A stretch of DNA of 64,000 nucleotides from Fomes fomentarius (Eukaryota; Basidiomycota; Agaricomycetes; Polyporales; Polyporaceae): contig JABYQN010000002.1 of the NCBI GenBank assembly GCA_022606135.1, forward strand, positions 2,294,001-2,358,000. The letters run 5' to 3'. The notes beneath the pieces were generated by a model. The model made no database searches. It was not told where the DNA came from and worked only from the letters and a program-made list of their open reading frames with translations. The position numbers were made by a program, and so were the translations under genes. The stretch's first letter is position 1. Every line of letters starts with the position of its first letter. Of the stretch, positions 35,745-48,500 are shown one piece after another.

Positions 35745-36173
35745 TATTCATCCTCACACCTCGTTCACATCGCATGGTACCGACTGCCCTACCCCCTCAT
35801 CATCCGCCTGTACAACTCGCTCGTATTTCCCGCATCTTTATCCGCTTACGTTCGCGTACATCCCTCATTTACAGACACACATGTACTGAGCCAGCAATAT
35901 TACATATATGTGAACATGTACCGCGCACGAAGGCGAATTTGAAAGAGAGGGGTATTTGGTTCGCGTTAGTGTTACTGTGGTACCTAAAATAGGCACGTGG
36001 CCGTATGCGGTGACCTCACCGCACACTCGCGGAGAGGCGCTAACCTCCACGTATTCCATGCTCTCCCTCACGACTGGGCTCGACTCAGAGCCAGCTGATC
36101 TCACTCTCGTTGGTTCCCCTCCTTTCCTGCCTTGGTCGTTCTTGAACTTCTTTACAGGCTGTCGGGAAGACAG
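35745..36173. other. intergenic region
   Basis: The 3' UTR of the previous gene and promoter/leader of the SMP-domain gene. Nothing else recognised. Confidence 0.5.
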
Positions 36174-39100
36174 ATGTCCTTGAAAGCGATCTTCTATGCA
36201 TATGTGCTAGGCGGACTAACGTTTCTTCCTCTCGTTATCCTCGCTGTTCTCTTCTACACAGTCTACACGTCCGTTCCTGTTGGAGATCCAGACCCTGACA
36301 AGCTCAGGAAGTGCGAACTTGAGCAGCACTCGCAGGCCGAGGAGACCGATCCCCCATCGACCACCTCCGCACCCTGTCCTTCCGATGTCAACGACCTACC
36401 CAGGCCCCGGAAGGGGTGGCTCACCGTCCGTCGGACATTCGAGGAGTCGGCCACTGATTCGTCATACGTGGATATGGTGAGGGGCTTCCTGGATGGGCGA
36501 TCGAAGGATCCGAAACGTTCGCGGCCAAAGGATACGTGGTATGTGGCGCTGAAGGGGAAGGTACTCTACCTGTACGAAGACGAGAGCATGACGGAGTGCG
36601 AGGCTGCAATTGAGCTGAGCGGACACGACGTCGTCGTTTACCCCGAGGGCCTCCCAGACGGTGAACTGTTCGCGAAGCGCAACGCGATCTGTCTCAAGCC
36701 CAAGGCGTCGCTGACCGGGAAGGAGTTGCCGAGCGTGACGCGGGATATGAAACTCGGGCAGGAGGACCTCGACGAGCTCGTGGAGGAGAAGGGTGGGAAC
36801 GCGAGACAGAAACAGCGCGAGCGGGAGAGGCTGGCTGAGCTGGAGAAGAGGAGAGAAGAAGTCAGGGAGCAGGCGATGGACCCGTCAACGCCGTGGTTCA
36901 TCTTCGACCGGTCTGCGGTTGAGATGGAGGATTGGTACCTAGCTCTCCTGCACGCCTCGGACAACCCCGCGAACAGCCCGACACTAGATCCACTGAAACC
37001 AGTCTTCCGTCCGGACGACATGTCCCACCTCGTTGCTACGCTCGACGAGCAGCCCGATGTTATCCCGATGCGGTGGTTGAATGCGCTCCTTGGACGCGTC
37101 TTCTTCAGCTACTACAGGACGCAGACGCTGGAGTCGTATATCATTGGCAGGCTCATGAAGAAGATTTCGAAGGTGAAGAGGCCAGCGTTCCTCACTGACA
37201 TCAACGTACGGGAGGTCTCCGTTGGGAACAGGGCGCCTACATTCAGCAAACCGATGTTGAAGGAACTCACTAAGGAGGGAGATGCGGCTCTGGAGGTCCA
37301 TATTGCATACAAGGGTGAAGTGCGAGTCACTGTGGAGGCCACAGCGACTATCAACCTTGGTGCGCGATTCAAGACCTACGTCGTGAAACTCGTACTAGCG
37401 CTGGTGCTGCGGGAGATTGAGGGCAACTTGCTTGTCAAGGTCAAACGGCCTCCAAGTAGCCGTATCTGGTATGCCTTCACGCAAATGCCCAGAGTGGTGT
37501 TGGATGTAGAACCGGTCGTGAGCGATCGTCAGATTACCTGGGGCATGATTCTGAGCACCATCGAGTCCAAGGTCAAGGAAGTGGTACGTTTGGCTATCGC
37601 ATTGCTTCAAGTGGTTGTACGCGTTAACCTGATACACGGACAGATCATGGAGTCTGTAGTACTGCCAAACATGGATGACATATCGTTCTTTGATAGCTGG
37701 CAGTACGAACACCGAGGCGGTATCTGGGCGGACGCGTCTCGCCACGAACGGGCACCGACTCTGGAAGGGGAACAACCCACTCCCGACCAGACCACGCCAG
37801 CTGCATCGGTGCCGGACGCTGCCAAGACGAACGGCGATGATAAGGAACCTCCGATACCTCGTTCTCATTCCGCAGAGGAGGTCGAGAACGTAGCAACCGG
37901 TGCTCCTGTTCCTGAACCGATGGCCCGAGCGACTACTGTAGATGCAACTACACCAGCTGGATTGGGGACGTCACCTGGCACGAAGCGACGTACCCGGCTT
38001 TCGAATGGCCAGGACGACTCGGACGTCTTTACGGGGTCACCTTCCAATCCTCCGGTAACGCAAGAAACTGTTTCAAGGGGGCGGACACTCTCACCAGACG
38101 TCAGGACAGAACGACGGTCGAGCTTGCCTAATCTCGCCAACGGAGCGGGGACCCAACAAGAAACAGCCTCGCCTGTGAATGAAACGGAGGGCGAGGCCCA
38201 GTATCTCTCTGCGACGTCTTCGTCGCGTCGCTCTCCATCACAGCACTCTCGTTCGGCTTCCTCGCGTGCAGCCTCGGTATCCTCGTCTCGCGGCGGTGAC
38301 ATCTCCGACGACTCACCAGACGGTCAGACAGCTAACTACCGCCCGAAGAGCCCCGCACCGCCTGGTAGCTCTCCTCGACAGACACCAACGAGCCCAGGTT
38401 CATTCTTCCAGACCCTCAGATCTCGTGCAGGTGATAAGCAGGCGCTGAGCAACACCGCGAAGGAGGCAATGCGGAAATGGGGTGTCAACTGGGGCAACTT
38501 CCGGCGGGAGACGATGGGAAGCTCCGGGTCCGGAGGTGCCACGTCGGGAGACGAGGGCGTACCCGATGCTGGACACGGAGACTCGCGCCGTAATGATGGT
38601 AGGACGCCGTCCACCACCCGGCCCAGTTACGCTGAGGTCCGGGCGGCTGTGGAGGAAAGACGAGACCGGGAACGCACACCTCTCCAGGAGGCCTCGTCGC
38701 GCAGTAATCAGCCCGCTTCGGCGCCCATTCCTATGCCACAGAGCGAGAAGGGAAAGGGAAGGGCTGAGACGCAGCCTCAGACTACTCAAACTCAGAGCAG
38801 CGTTTCACCAGTCAGTGACAGTGCGCCCCCCGGCGGGTTCCCAGCCTCGACCGGAGGGGCGAGGTCGGACTCAGGTGCTAGCGCGCCTCCACGACCAGGC
38901 TCTCCCATTCCGCTGGAGAGGACCGAGTCGGAGGTATCGAGCTCGTCGCATCACAGCGTCACACACGTGTTGGGCATTGCGCCTGAGGAGTCCGAGCGAC
39001 CGCCTGCGCCGGTACGTACGCAGCCGCTCCCGCCCAAGACGATGACCATTCCTGGGATACATGCAAGCCATCGGGGAGAGGTCATGTCCATGGGGTATGC

Positions 39101-39671
39101 GCCACCGCCGCTCGTGGTCCCACAAGAGCAGAAGAAGGCGCCGCTGCAAAGCCTGTCCCGTCTGTGGAAGAACCCTGGCTCTGCGAATTCACAGGGCGAG
39201 CCTGCTCCCGTGTCGCAGACGGGTTTCACGGGGCGTGACCAGGACTCGACGCCGGCCAACGCGGAAGGGGAGGGCGAGCTTGCGTCGCAGCAGCTGCCTC
39301 GACCGATTCCTCCGCCTCTACCTCCACGCGCGAACTCGACTCATGTACACACTAAGCCAGAGTTGACACGACCTTCGGATACGGACACGTCTTCGCTGTC
39401 GAGGGCCTCTGCTGCGCTTCAGTCTATCGCGTCGAAGGACAAGCAGAAGCGTGTGTCGCTGACCTCACCGTCCAGCACGCCTTCCTCTCCTGAACAGGAC
39501 AGCAGCGCTGGGAATACGTCAGAGTCGACGCCGGCTATGGACTTGACGGCGTCTCCTGCATCCATCACACCTACTCCATCATCCCCACCAAGTCCTCCTC
39601 CACCCTCAGGCCCGAACGGCCGTGGGCCGCCACCAGCATTACCGCCTAGGCGGCAACGGACATCTGCGTAG
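36174..39671 (+). CDS. Nvj2/TEX2-like SMP-domain lipid-transfer protein
   Basis: Exons 36174-37583 and 37644-39671 give 1145 aa. The 60-nt intron is in frame and stop-free, but its borders and the rejoined KVKEV|IMESVVLPNMDD fit the family. Residues 5-32 form a hydrophobic membrane anchor (FYAYVLGGLTFLPLVILAVL). A split PH-like domain follows (~118-262; WYVALKGKVLYLYEDE and WFIFDRSAVEMEDWYLALLH), separated by a Lys/Glu-rich helix. The SMP domain (~290-488) includes WLNALLGRVFFSYYRT, FLTDINVREVSVGNRAP, RIWYAFTQMP and MDDISFFDS. Yeast Nvj2 and animal TEX2 are ER-anchored proteins that move lipids at membrane contact sites. The last ~650 residues are disordered, Ser/Pro-rich, and end in PPALPPRRQR, which may be an SH3-type ligand. 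Confidence 0.85.
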   Translation: MSLKAIFYAYVLGGLTFLPLVILAVLFYTVYTSVPVGDPDPDKLRKCELEQHSQAEETDPPSTTSAPCPSDVNDLPRPRKGWLTVRRTFEESATDSSYVDMVRGFLDGRSKDPKRSRPKDTWYVALKGKVLYLYEDESMTECEAAIELSGHDVVVYPEGLPDGELFAKRNAICLKPKASLTGKELPSVTRDMKLGQEDLDELVEEKGGNARQKQRERERLAELEKRREEVREQAMDPSTPWFIFDRSAVEMEDWYLALLHASDNPANSPTLDPLKPVFRPDDMSHLVATLDEQPDVIPMRWLNALLGRVFFSYYRTQTLESYIIGRLMKKISKVKRPAFLTDINVREVSVGNRAPTFSKPMLKELTKEGDAALEVHIAYKGEVRVTVEATATINLGARFKTYVVKLVLALVLREIEGNLLVKVKRPPSSRIWYAFTQMPRVVLDVEPVVSDRQITWGMILSTIESKVKEVVRLAIALLQVVVRVNLIHGQIMESVVLPNMDDISFFDSWQYEHRGGIWADASRHERAPTLEGEQPTPDQTTPAASVPDAAKTNGDDKEPPIPRSHSAEEVENVATGAPVPEPMARATTVDATTPAGLGTSPGTKRRTRLSNGQDDSDVFTGSPSNPPVTQETVSRGRTLSPDVRTERRSSLPNLANGAGTQQETASPVNETEGEAQYLSATSSSRRSPSQHSRSASSRAASVSSSRGGDISDDSPDGQTANYRPKSPAPPGSSPRQTPTSPGSFFQTLRSRAGDKQALSNTAKEAMRKWGVNWGNFRRETMGSSGSGGATSGDEGVPDAGHGDSRRNDGRTPSTTRPSYAEVRAAVEERRDRERTPLQEASSRSNQPASAPIPMPQSEKGKGRAETQPQTTQTQSSVSPVSDSAPPGGFPASTGGARSDSGASAPPRPGSPIPLERTESEVSSSSHHSVTHVLGIAPEESERPPAPVRTQPLPPKTMTIPGIHASHRGEVMSMGYAPPPLVVPQEQKKAPLQSLSRLWKNPGSANSQGEPAPVSQTGFTGRDQDSTPANAEGEGELASQQLPRPIPPPLPPRANSTHVHTKPELTRPSDTDTSSLSRASAALQSIASKDKQKRVSLTSPSSTPSSPEQDSSAGNTSESTPAMDLTASPASITPTPSSPPSPPPPSGPNGRGPPPALPPRRQRTSA

Positions 39672-41318
39672 TGCATAATCGTCGTCGCGCTTTTTGATAT
39701 CATCGTCCATTGAGTCGTGTTTTGTCGTCAGTCGTTGGCACCTGATTGGGATTGTACTGCATGCATATATTCTATTTCCGCTCTCGCATTGTACCTATAC
39801 ATTACTCTCGAGTCATCCCAGCATCGATATTCGCATTGGCAATCGCACAACTCCTCACCTTCGCTTAAATCTTGATCGCGGACATGTTCTGAAGACTCTT
39901 CATACACTGTTCCTATCTAAATGTGCTGCAATCGGGGACCAATCGGGTTCCGTACAAGGTCTTGTGCGCTGACCACAGTCTGCCTCATGGCTAGGGACAT
40001 TACCTGATTCTGACGTGATTGGGTAAACCGAGTTAGACGAGGACGTACAAAGACGCATGGGAGGCACGAGGGCTATTCAATACGGCGTACGCAGCGGTAC
40101 ATATAAATTCTGGCATTTCTGGGGCTCGGGCAGGTGCCAAGGCTCAAACAGCGGAAGCGAGCCATTGTTCCGCAACAACACCGTGCCACTATGGCGCCGG
40201 ACAGGGGAGAAGCGGAACGGGGACCGGTGGCTCAGAGCGCAGTAAGTAGGCTTGCACAGCAGAAGATTAGAGAGGTGCGCCACAATCAACGTCTTGTAGG
40301 AGGGAGTCTGATATCGACGGCATCGACGGGGAGCTTGACTGGATTTGGCTGCTGACTTGTTTGCAGTTTGACTGAGCTTCTGCGCGGTGGCGCTCTGATT
40401 GACAAGAGCAATCAGGCATGCCGGCGCTTCGTTCGTGGTGTGCTATACGCACGTTGCAGAGGGAGAGCATGAAATTAGGGGATGCAATTAGCCTGCTTGC
40501 GATGGGTATGAGAGGTGGGTCGTGGTGTGCAATGGGCAATAATGATTATATATATCGAGTAATAGGAGGGTTTGTGAGCGAGATCTGGAGATGGTTGTTC
40601 ACGGGAGGATCGATTAGAGATCGGACAGAAGCTGCCTCGAGGATCGCGACATTCTCGCGCGCGGTCTCCAGGGCGACGGCCTGGTCCGTGCTGGACGGAT
40701 GGCCGATTGCGTCCATCGTCCGCCCCAGGGTTCAGCTCAGAGGAGGGCGCACGTCTGCCTCTGGTCATTCAGCGCCGTGCCAGCTGCGCGCATACCCCCG
40801 TCGGGCTAATCAATATATACGCTCCTCCAAGCCCGCCCCTTGCGCCCTCCTGCCCAGGGGATTCCAATTTCCCTTCCCAACTCCCAGCCTCAAGCTTCAT
40901 CCGCCGGCCGCCCTCTGATACACGCCCCCTCCCACAGCGTCTGCTTGTCTCACCCGACTGCATAGCGAGCACGCCTTGTGCCAACCCCAGCCGTCACATT
41001 CGACCGCGTGCGCGGACGCGGACGCGTACCGGGTGTCCGCCGTCATTTTCATAGCGTCAGTCTCCAAGCTCCAGGTGCACGGCGCGGACCAACGAACGGC
41101 TCTCCGTTAAGCTGCTAGTGGGTAAACCTGGCGGTCCTGGCCGATCCCCGTTTCTCCACACTGATTGCGAGTGACCTTTGCCTCACCCTCTCCACTTTGC
41201 GCAGGCTCGGCTTGCGACAATCAGGCGACGACTCTCTCCTGTTTTTCCTTCAACCGCTACTCCTGCTTCTTGCTTGCCTCCCTTTACGACCTGTGACGCT
41301 CATTTTTCGGTATTCACG
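39672..41318. other. intergenic region and long leader
   Basis: About 1.6 kb with no supported exon. The stretch 41000-41318 is CT-rich and likely the leader of the next gene. AT-rich TATATATC-like sequence lies near 40547-40556. Confidence 0.45.
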
Positions 41319-44300
41319 ATGGACAGGGGAGAGTCTTATCTTGGAAGCGTGCCTTTCGAAGGTGTCCTGCATATTGCGCCCGAAGCCGACCAGGCCATGA
41401 CTCCTGATACGAGGAAGAGATTTATCGTTGAGCCTCAGGTGCTCAACGCTGCATTGGATGCGGAGGATAGGAGGCCTCCAGGTGCGTCTGAATTTTCACG
41501 CCATGTCCACGCGCGAAGAATCTAACTTGACAGTTGCCATTGTTGTAGCACCAAGCCCTTCCACCCTCACAGTACCCGTCGGTGGCCTTTCCCCACCACC
41601 GCGACCAAACAGCCAAAGAGGGAAGCTGCCGCGACCGTCACCCTCCCCCGGAGAACACGGGGCGATCGCGTCGCTGCCAAACTCACCTCTGACATCCCCA
41701 TATTCAAATTCCCCCGACACGCCAGGCAACTCCGAGTTCAATGTCAGGCCGCCGCCGCGTCTCTCGAATATCTTGGGCCCCGAGTCGCTGCTGTTTAACA
41801 GCACGCGCCGCCAGTCGCTGATAGGGCAGGAGGACGTGGATGACGCAAAGGAGGAAGAGCCGCCGTCCGCTCACCGGTGGTCGCCCCGAGCTCGAGCGGG
41901 CGAGGAAATTGGTTCTCCCCAGAGCTCGTTACAGGGATCGCTGCCCTCCTCGCCGGAGATGTCGGTTGTGCCAGATAGCGTTGACGGATCCCGTCCGTCG
42001 CGACAGAATCGGTACCTGTCAAGCCTGCAGAAGATCACCAAGTTGGGGAAAGCAAGACAGCCGATGACGATGGTGGGTGCGGACGTCGGGGTGCGGAACG
42101 CGAGGCGGATGAGCGACGCAGATGTACTGGACCACCAACGGCGGAGCAGTGTGAAGAAGACGGGCGGGGGGAGCGAGGACTTGTCGTCGCGATATCGGCT
42201 GGGACGGATGCTGGACAAGGGGGCGAAGACGGCGGGAGAAGTGGTCAAACCGACGGGGAGCGTGCCTAGCTCGCCAATCTCACCAGCGGTGAAGAGTAAG
42301 TTGGTTTCCATAGACGCATATTGCGCACTGTACTGATCGCTGCTGGGTTCTGTTGCAGACGTTAGGCCCCACGGCGGGGGATCTCGACCGGCTTTGGACG
42401 GGAGCGGAGGGCAATCACCATCAGCGACGAGGGGGTCGGCTGTCGCGACAGGCAGCATGTCGCAGGCTCAGGTCAGGGGCAGCCCAAACAACCCATCGGC
42501 ACGCGTCTGGCTTTCCCACGGCAGGCAGGCCTCGGACATGTCTTCATCCACCTCGCTCGACCACAGCGCCAGTTTGTCCCCTGCCTCCGCCTCCGCCTCC
42601 GCCTCCGAGTCCTCGCACGACCAACCCTCCGAACCGCGTATCTCCATCTCCTCTACCATATACCCCACATCTTCTAATAACCCATCCTTTGACATTGCTC
42701 GCTATCCCGCGTCTCCCATGCCCGCCACCAACTCTGACCGCGAATCCTTCATCGACCTTGCCTCTCCCACATTCTCTCCCCTGGCCGCCGAGTTTTCGTT
42801 TAATAGCAGCAAGGCCCCAGCGCACGAATTTGCATACCCCGAACAGTCTATACCACCCACGTCCGTCTACAGCAGTGAGTCTCTCTACGGCAAACCATCC
42901 CCCCGCGCACCATCACCATCGAATTTTTCAAAACCTCGTCTTCCACGCCTCGTGCCTCCCGCGGACAGACCAGCGAAGCCGCCCATCCCCACGGATCCGA
43001 AGCCCGATTTCAGCTACCGTTCGCGGTCCGGCAACAGGGCGTCGCCCGTGCAAGGCAGGAAGCAGAGTCCACTTACCAATCTTGCGACGGACCTTGATGG
43101 CTCGCTGCCAACGTTCTCCGCGTCGAACGCGCTCACACCGAAGGAACGCGCAGAGCGCATTCGTACAACACGGAAACTGGCACAGGTCTTCGGGCTGCCG
43201 CCGGGCGTGTCTCCGGTGTCGCAGTCGCCGCAGGAAGTAGATGTGCTGAATGCGTGCATGCCGATGCCGGGCCCGTTGAACCTGAATTTGCCTGGCAAGC
43301 GGAGGCACCACAAGCCGACGGCGTCCATGTCGGATGACGTCGCCAACTCGACGCCTGTATATGGCCCCGGCGGCGACTTGGTCTGGCCGCCGCCGGACTC
43401 TACCCGATATGTCCATCTTGCGCCGCGCCGCCACTCTGCGCCTCTGAGCCCCGACGGGCTCTCCTTCATCGTCGGCCGCGACTCGGATATCATTTCCTCC
43501 CTCAGCCGCAGCCCGTCTTCTGTCATCGAAGTCGGCTCCGTGCATGAAGGCTCCGCTAGCGAGACATCGAGCATGCTCCGGAGTCGCCGGGGACGCACCG
43601 GACCAGGTCCCGGGTCTCCGATGTCCTTCATCGACTTGTCGGATGAGGAAGCGGCGAACGACACTGTCTCGGAGTCCCTCGTCGAGACGCCCAAAGCGTC
43701 CCGGGGACGCCATCCGTTCGCGTCCACAGCCTCGCTCGACAGCGTCTCTTCCGACCAGCTCGCCGAGGAAGAGCGCCGTCGCAAACGTGAAAAGCTCGCA
43801 AAGCTCCACCGCTTCCTTGGTTCTCGCGTCCCCACCCATCTCGTCCTCGGTCCCCTCGACGAGGGCTCCCCGCTCCCGCCCCCCACATTCGACGCTCCTG
43901 ACAACGCCGAAGCAGACATACGCAAAGTCAAGATGAGGAGACGCAGAAGCAGTTCTGCCGCCGAGTTTTCCCGCAAGTGGTCCGACGACATTGACAGGCT
44001 CAAGGAGGAGCTCAATGAACGCGAGAAAGCAATCAATGTCCGTCGTGCGGTGAAGATGGAGAAGGTGTGTACCCGTCCTTGTCCTTCTAGCCTCTTTGAC
44101 CACGCCCCTTCGCCCCCGCATTCCGTGTTAATGCTAATGCTAATCATATCCTACCACATAGATGTTCGGCGTCGCCCCTCCGCAGACGCTCTACCACACC
44201 CGCGCTCCCGTCGCATCCTCACCAAACATCGCTAGTGTCCGGCAACCCTCCCCCTCCCTCAAAAACTCCCCGAGGACTCCCGCTACCCCTCCGTTCCGCT

Positions 44301-45123
44301 TCACCACAGCTGGCCCTTCGTCTAAGGCGAAGGGCAAGAGCAAGCGTCCAGGGACGAGCGACTCCTCACAACCTCTTATTGACGATGGTCCTCGAGACAG
44401 CGGTCTCCTGGATATCAGCCAGTCTTCCGTGTACATACACTATCGCCACTCTTTGAATTCACTTAACGACATCATAGACAGGGTAAGTGCCCGTGTGGGT
44501 CTCATGCACAGGTGGCGCTACATATTCACACGTCTTTCACAGGATGACAAGGAGTCCCTTGCCGAGCTCCACGACTACATCACCGGAGACCACTACAAGA
44601 CCGGGGAACAGTACGACTACCAGTTCGCACCCACCGCGTCGGTCTCTGGCTCGAACGCGAACGCAAGGTCAAACACGGGCGGGGCTGCGAACAGCATCAC
44701 TTCTCCCTTGTTTGATGAGCTCGCGGTCTCCACGCCAACGGCCAAGTCTGAGCGCCGTCGGTCCCTCCCGTCTCGTGTGTCGATCGCATCCTTCACGTCC
44801 GAGATCAGTATGATCTACGCGCCGACACCGACCGAGGGCTCGTTCCAGCAGCGCCGCCGCCGCGCGGCCAAGCTCACGCACTTCTTTGGTGTCGACTACC
44901 GCGATCTCATGAGCGAGATCCTGGACAGCATCGAGAAGGGGCTCGAGGAGGAGCGCGGCAAGGGCACCTTGAAACCCGACGAGGTCAAGGTGCGTCTCTC
45001 TCCTCTCACCTCTCATGCAGTCTGCCATCTTCCGTGTCGATGCTAACCGGTGTCCGTGATCTGCAGGATCTCCAACAGAAGCTGGTGTCGCTCAAAACGA
45101 AGCGGAACAGTCTGTTGCGGTGA
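41319..45123 (+). CDS. large unknown protein with repeated KLxx[FV][FL]G motif
   Basis: Six exons (41319-41481, 41549-42295, 42359-44064, 44162-44482, 44543-44989, 45067-45123), all phases consistent, give 1146 aa. Most is Ser/Pro-rich and disordered. Three short ordered elements share the motif KL-x-x-[FV]-[FL]-G: KLAQVFG (43174-43194, residue ~573), KLHRFLG (43801-43821, ~784) and KLTHFFG (44870-44890, ~1088). Each is preceded by a cluster of Arg/Lys and Ala/Glu. The last motif runs into a helical C-terminus (VDYRDLMSEILDSIEKGLEEER, then a coiled coil DLQQKLVSLKTKRNSLL). Other conserved-looking parts are GSVPFEGVLHIAPEAD at the N-terminus and a short coiled coil near 980-1050. I do not recognise the family. 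Confidence 0.8.
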
Positions 45124-45541
45124 GCTCCCCTGGCGCGTCGTGGCATCATCAGTATCTGCATATGCAACGTACATTCATCTCTACTGCGACGCGCATTTAC
45201 GCATCTGTCACGACTCTTAACGGGACCATTTTGTGTCTTGTTTGCTTCGGACTTATGTATATATAGATTATATAACCTGTAATTTCTGGCACACCCGCGG
45301 ACAGCGCAGGGCGCCCCGCACGCCGACCATGCATCCCTACGTATATTATCCTGTACATTATAATGATGAACATGTTGTCCCTGAAACAAAGATGGCGGGC
45401 TAGCTGCTGTGACCTGTCGGTGTGTGCAGTGTGCAGATGAGGTCCAGGTGAAAGTGAGGTGGAAGGACGAAAGCGATGAGCGATGGGAGGTAGAGATCAA
45501 AGATGAGGAAGATGGGCCCATGCTCATAAATCACACCTCAA
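45124..45541. other. convergent 3' region
   Basis: Tail-to-tail 3' UTRs of the unknown 1146-aa gene and the golgin-like gene. Nothing else seen. Confidence 0.5.
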
Positions 45542-48500
45542 TCATAGCACGACGAGGTCGCCCTGACATGAATGGCACCAGAAGATATGCGACTCGTCCA
45601 TGAACACCGGCCGTTTGGACGATTGAGTGCGAGCATGGCTATGTGGCGGCGGCGGCGGCGGCGGTGGAGTGGCAGGCTGCGAGGGCGGCTCGATGACCAC
45701 AGGCAGCCCGCCGGGTTTAGAGATAGGCGAGCTCTTCGAGTTTCGCGACAATGGACGCGGGTGGTTTGACGCTGCGACCTCGCTGTCGATACGCGCCTTG
45801 AGCATGCTCAAGCTGACTTTGCGCTTGTGCCGCGCCTCGGGCGACAAGCCCTCGAACGCGGAAAGCGTTGGCGGAGGAGAGAGGCCGGGTCGGTGCGAGT
45901 TGAACGACGCGCGGCGCAGCTCGTCGGAGCTGTCCACTGCCCGGCTGGCCGTGCGGCGAGGCAAGGACGACGGCGGCTGGTGGTGCAGCGAGTTCCGCGA
46001 GGACGGGCGAGCGGCTAGAGGGCGGAGCTCGTTCTCGAGCACGGAGACCTGCCGCTGCAACGCGTGCACCTGCGCCTCGGCGTTGAACACGGACGTTTCG
46101 AGTGCGCGGACTTTGGAATTCGCCGCGGAGAGCTCGAGCGCATGCTGCTGTTTCAGTGCACTGAGCATCTCCCGGTCGAGCGACTGAGACTGAGACTGGG
46201 ACTGCGGCTCGGCTCGGGAAGACGGAGAGGAGGCCACCTCGCGCAGCCTCTCCAGCTCCTCGTCTTTCTGCGCCTGCTCGGCACGTAGGGACTCGATTTC
46301 TGCCTGTGTGCGTTGCAGGAGCTCCTGGCCCTCGATCTCAGCTTGCGTGCGCTCGGCAAGCTCGCTGCGCAAGGCCGCAAGCTGGGCCGATTGAGTGTTC
46401 AGACTGTCCGTGAGTCGGCGGATCTCGTCAACATTTGAATTCGCGACAAGACGTGTCTTGACCAAGTCGTCCTCGAGGTCGGCGGCGCTCTTCCGCGCGT
46501 TAGTGAGTTCAACTTGCAGCTCGGAGTATGCTTGCTGGAGCTCCGTTGAATCCTTTTGGAGCGCCACACGTTCATTGTCCAGGGCGGCCTGCAAAGCGTC
46601 CCGCTCCCGCTTAATTGCCGTCTTCTCTTCCCGCCGCTCCTCAAGGCTCGCTTCAAGTTGGGCGATAACGCTGTCGCGCTCCGTGACCGCCCTTTGGAGA
46701 TCCTCGATCTTCTCACTGAACAGCAGTTTCTCATCCGTAAGCTCGATGATCTTGGGACGCATCTCGTCAAGCGAACGCATAAGTCCAATACCCTCAGCCT
46801 GGAGCTCCTTCTGCGTCTTCTCCGCGTCGTCAGCACGGGCACTGGCCGCCTTCAGCTCGGCTTGCACCTGCTTGAGCTGGCGTGCGTTCGCAGCGAGATC
46901 GGATACGAGGGAGGCGAGCTTCTGCTGCAGCTCGGAAACTGTGTTCTTCTCGCCTTCAATCTTCGTCTGGAGGACGGTGCGTTCGCCCAATAGACTGTCC
47001 CGAGCAGAGATGACGGACGAAAGCTCCTCTTGGATTGCCGAGTGTTGTTTCTCCACCTCTGTGTGCCGGGCCTGCCAGTCGGCCTCAGCTGCGGTCTTCT
47101 GTTGCAGTTCGCCAGTTAGGTTATCCCGTTCGACCTGGAGTTGCTCGTGTGCCTACCAAAGTAGATCATTCAGTATGATCGAATTCATGTATCCCGGATG
47201 TCTCACCTGGCGGAGCTTCGACAATTGAAACTCGAGCTCGTCAGCGCGGTCTTGGGTATTCTTGAGAGTCTCTTCGAGACGTTCCGCGCGATCGTCACTC
47301 TCGATTTGCTCTTCTAATTCGTGGACACGACGTTGATGCTCCTCTGACTGCGTTTGCAGCTCATGTACCGTCCCGTTGAGCAATTGTATTTCGCGTTCCT
47401 GCACTCCGATGAACATTCCTATGCCAAACTCGGGCGACAAGAAACTAACCTGGTCCCTGGTTTTGTCCGTGAGCCCTCTCTCGGTCTCCGTAAGGGCAGC
47501 AAGTTGCTCAGCAGAAGCGGCGGCCTCGGATTCAAGTTGCGTGACCTGAACCAGAAGTCTGCCGCTCTTTGAGAGCTCGTCCTCAAGTCTGCTCTCTGTC
47601 TCCTGTAGGGCTAACCATAGATGGTGAATTCACGGATTCGCCCATTATAACGATCGCCGCCATACCAGCTTCTGCGCTCTCAAGCCTCTCTACAGCTGAC
47701 GACAAAGATGACTTCTCGGAAACTAGCAACGAGATCGTCTGTTGTTGTTGTTCGACCTGTTCGGAGAATTGATGAATGGTTTGGTCCAAGCTTTGAACTT
47801 GCTCCTGCAACTTTGTCGAGTTTTGTCGTTCGGCGTGCAGTTCCTTTTCTGTCTGTTGTGCCTCTGCGGATCGTTCAGCGCGCAAACAACGGGGTCATAC
47901 GAAGGAAACGTACTGTACAACGCAGCGTTGAGTTCGAATATCGAGGTGTTGAGGTTATCCCGTTCAGCCTGCAAAGAAGCGATAACTTCTTGTTGCTCTT
48001 GAACTTGCCGCGAAAACTGCACCACGTTCGTCTGCAACACCTGGACAGTGTTCTCAAGTTGGGTGGTCTTCGCCTGCTCCGCTTGCAACAGTTCCTGTGT
48101 ATGATGCGCCTCTGCACTTAGACTGTAAGCAGGCACATTCACCTCGTGACAGAATACCACGCACTCTGTCCCACCTGCGATAAGTTGCTCAAGGACGCAG
48201 CTAGCGACACTTTCTCCGCCTCCAAAGCTTCGATAGTACTGTTCTGGTCTCTCACAAGCGCACGAAGGTCTGCTCGCTCCTTGTCCGAGTTTGTGCCAGA
48301 CCGGGAAGTCGCAGCCGGCGGGGGCGGTTGTGCGGCATGTCGTGGGGCAGGAGAAGCAATTGTCGCAGGGACAGAGGCAGGCGGAGAACTGGCTTCGACG
48401 CGCGTAAGTCCAGACAGCCATGACGAGTCGTTCCCATTTGCCGTAGGACCGATGGCGAATCTGTGGTAGGTTCCGAAGATTGCGGACATACACTTGCTGA

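Noticed and set aside
42928..44147. Two long minus-strand open frames (377 and 397 codons) opposite the 1146-aa gene
   Set aside because: They are antisense shadows of a G/C-rich, Ser/Pro/Arg-rich exon. The plus strand has consistent introns and a start; these have neither.
46395..47228. 277-codon plus-strand frame opposite the golgin-like gene
   Set aside because: Ser/Arg/Cys-rich composition is what the antisense of a Glu/Gln/Leu coiled coil produces.
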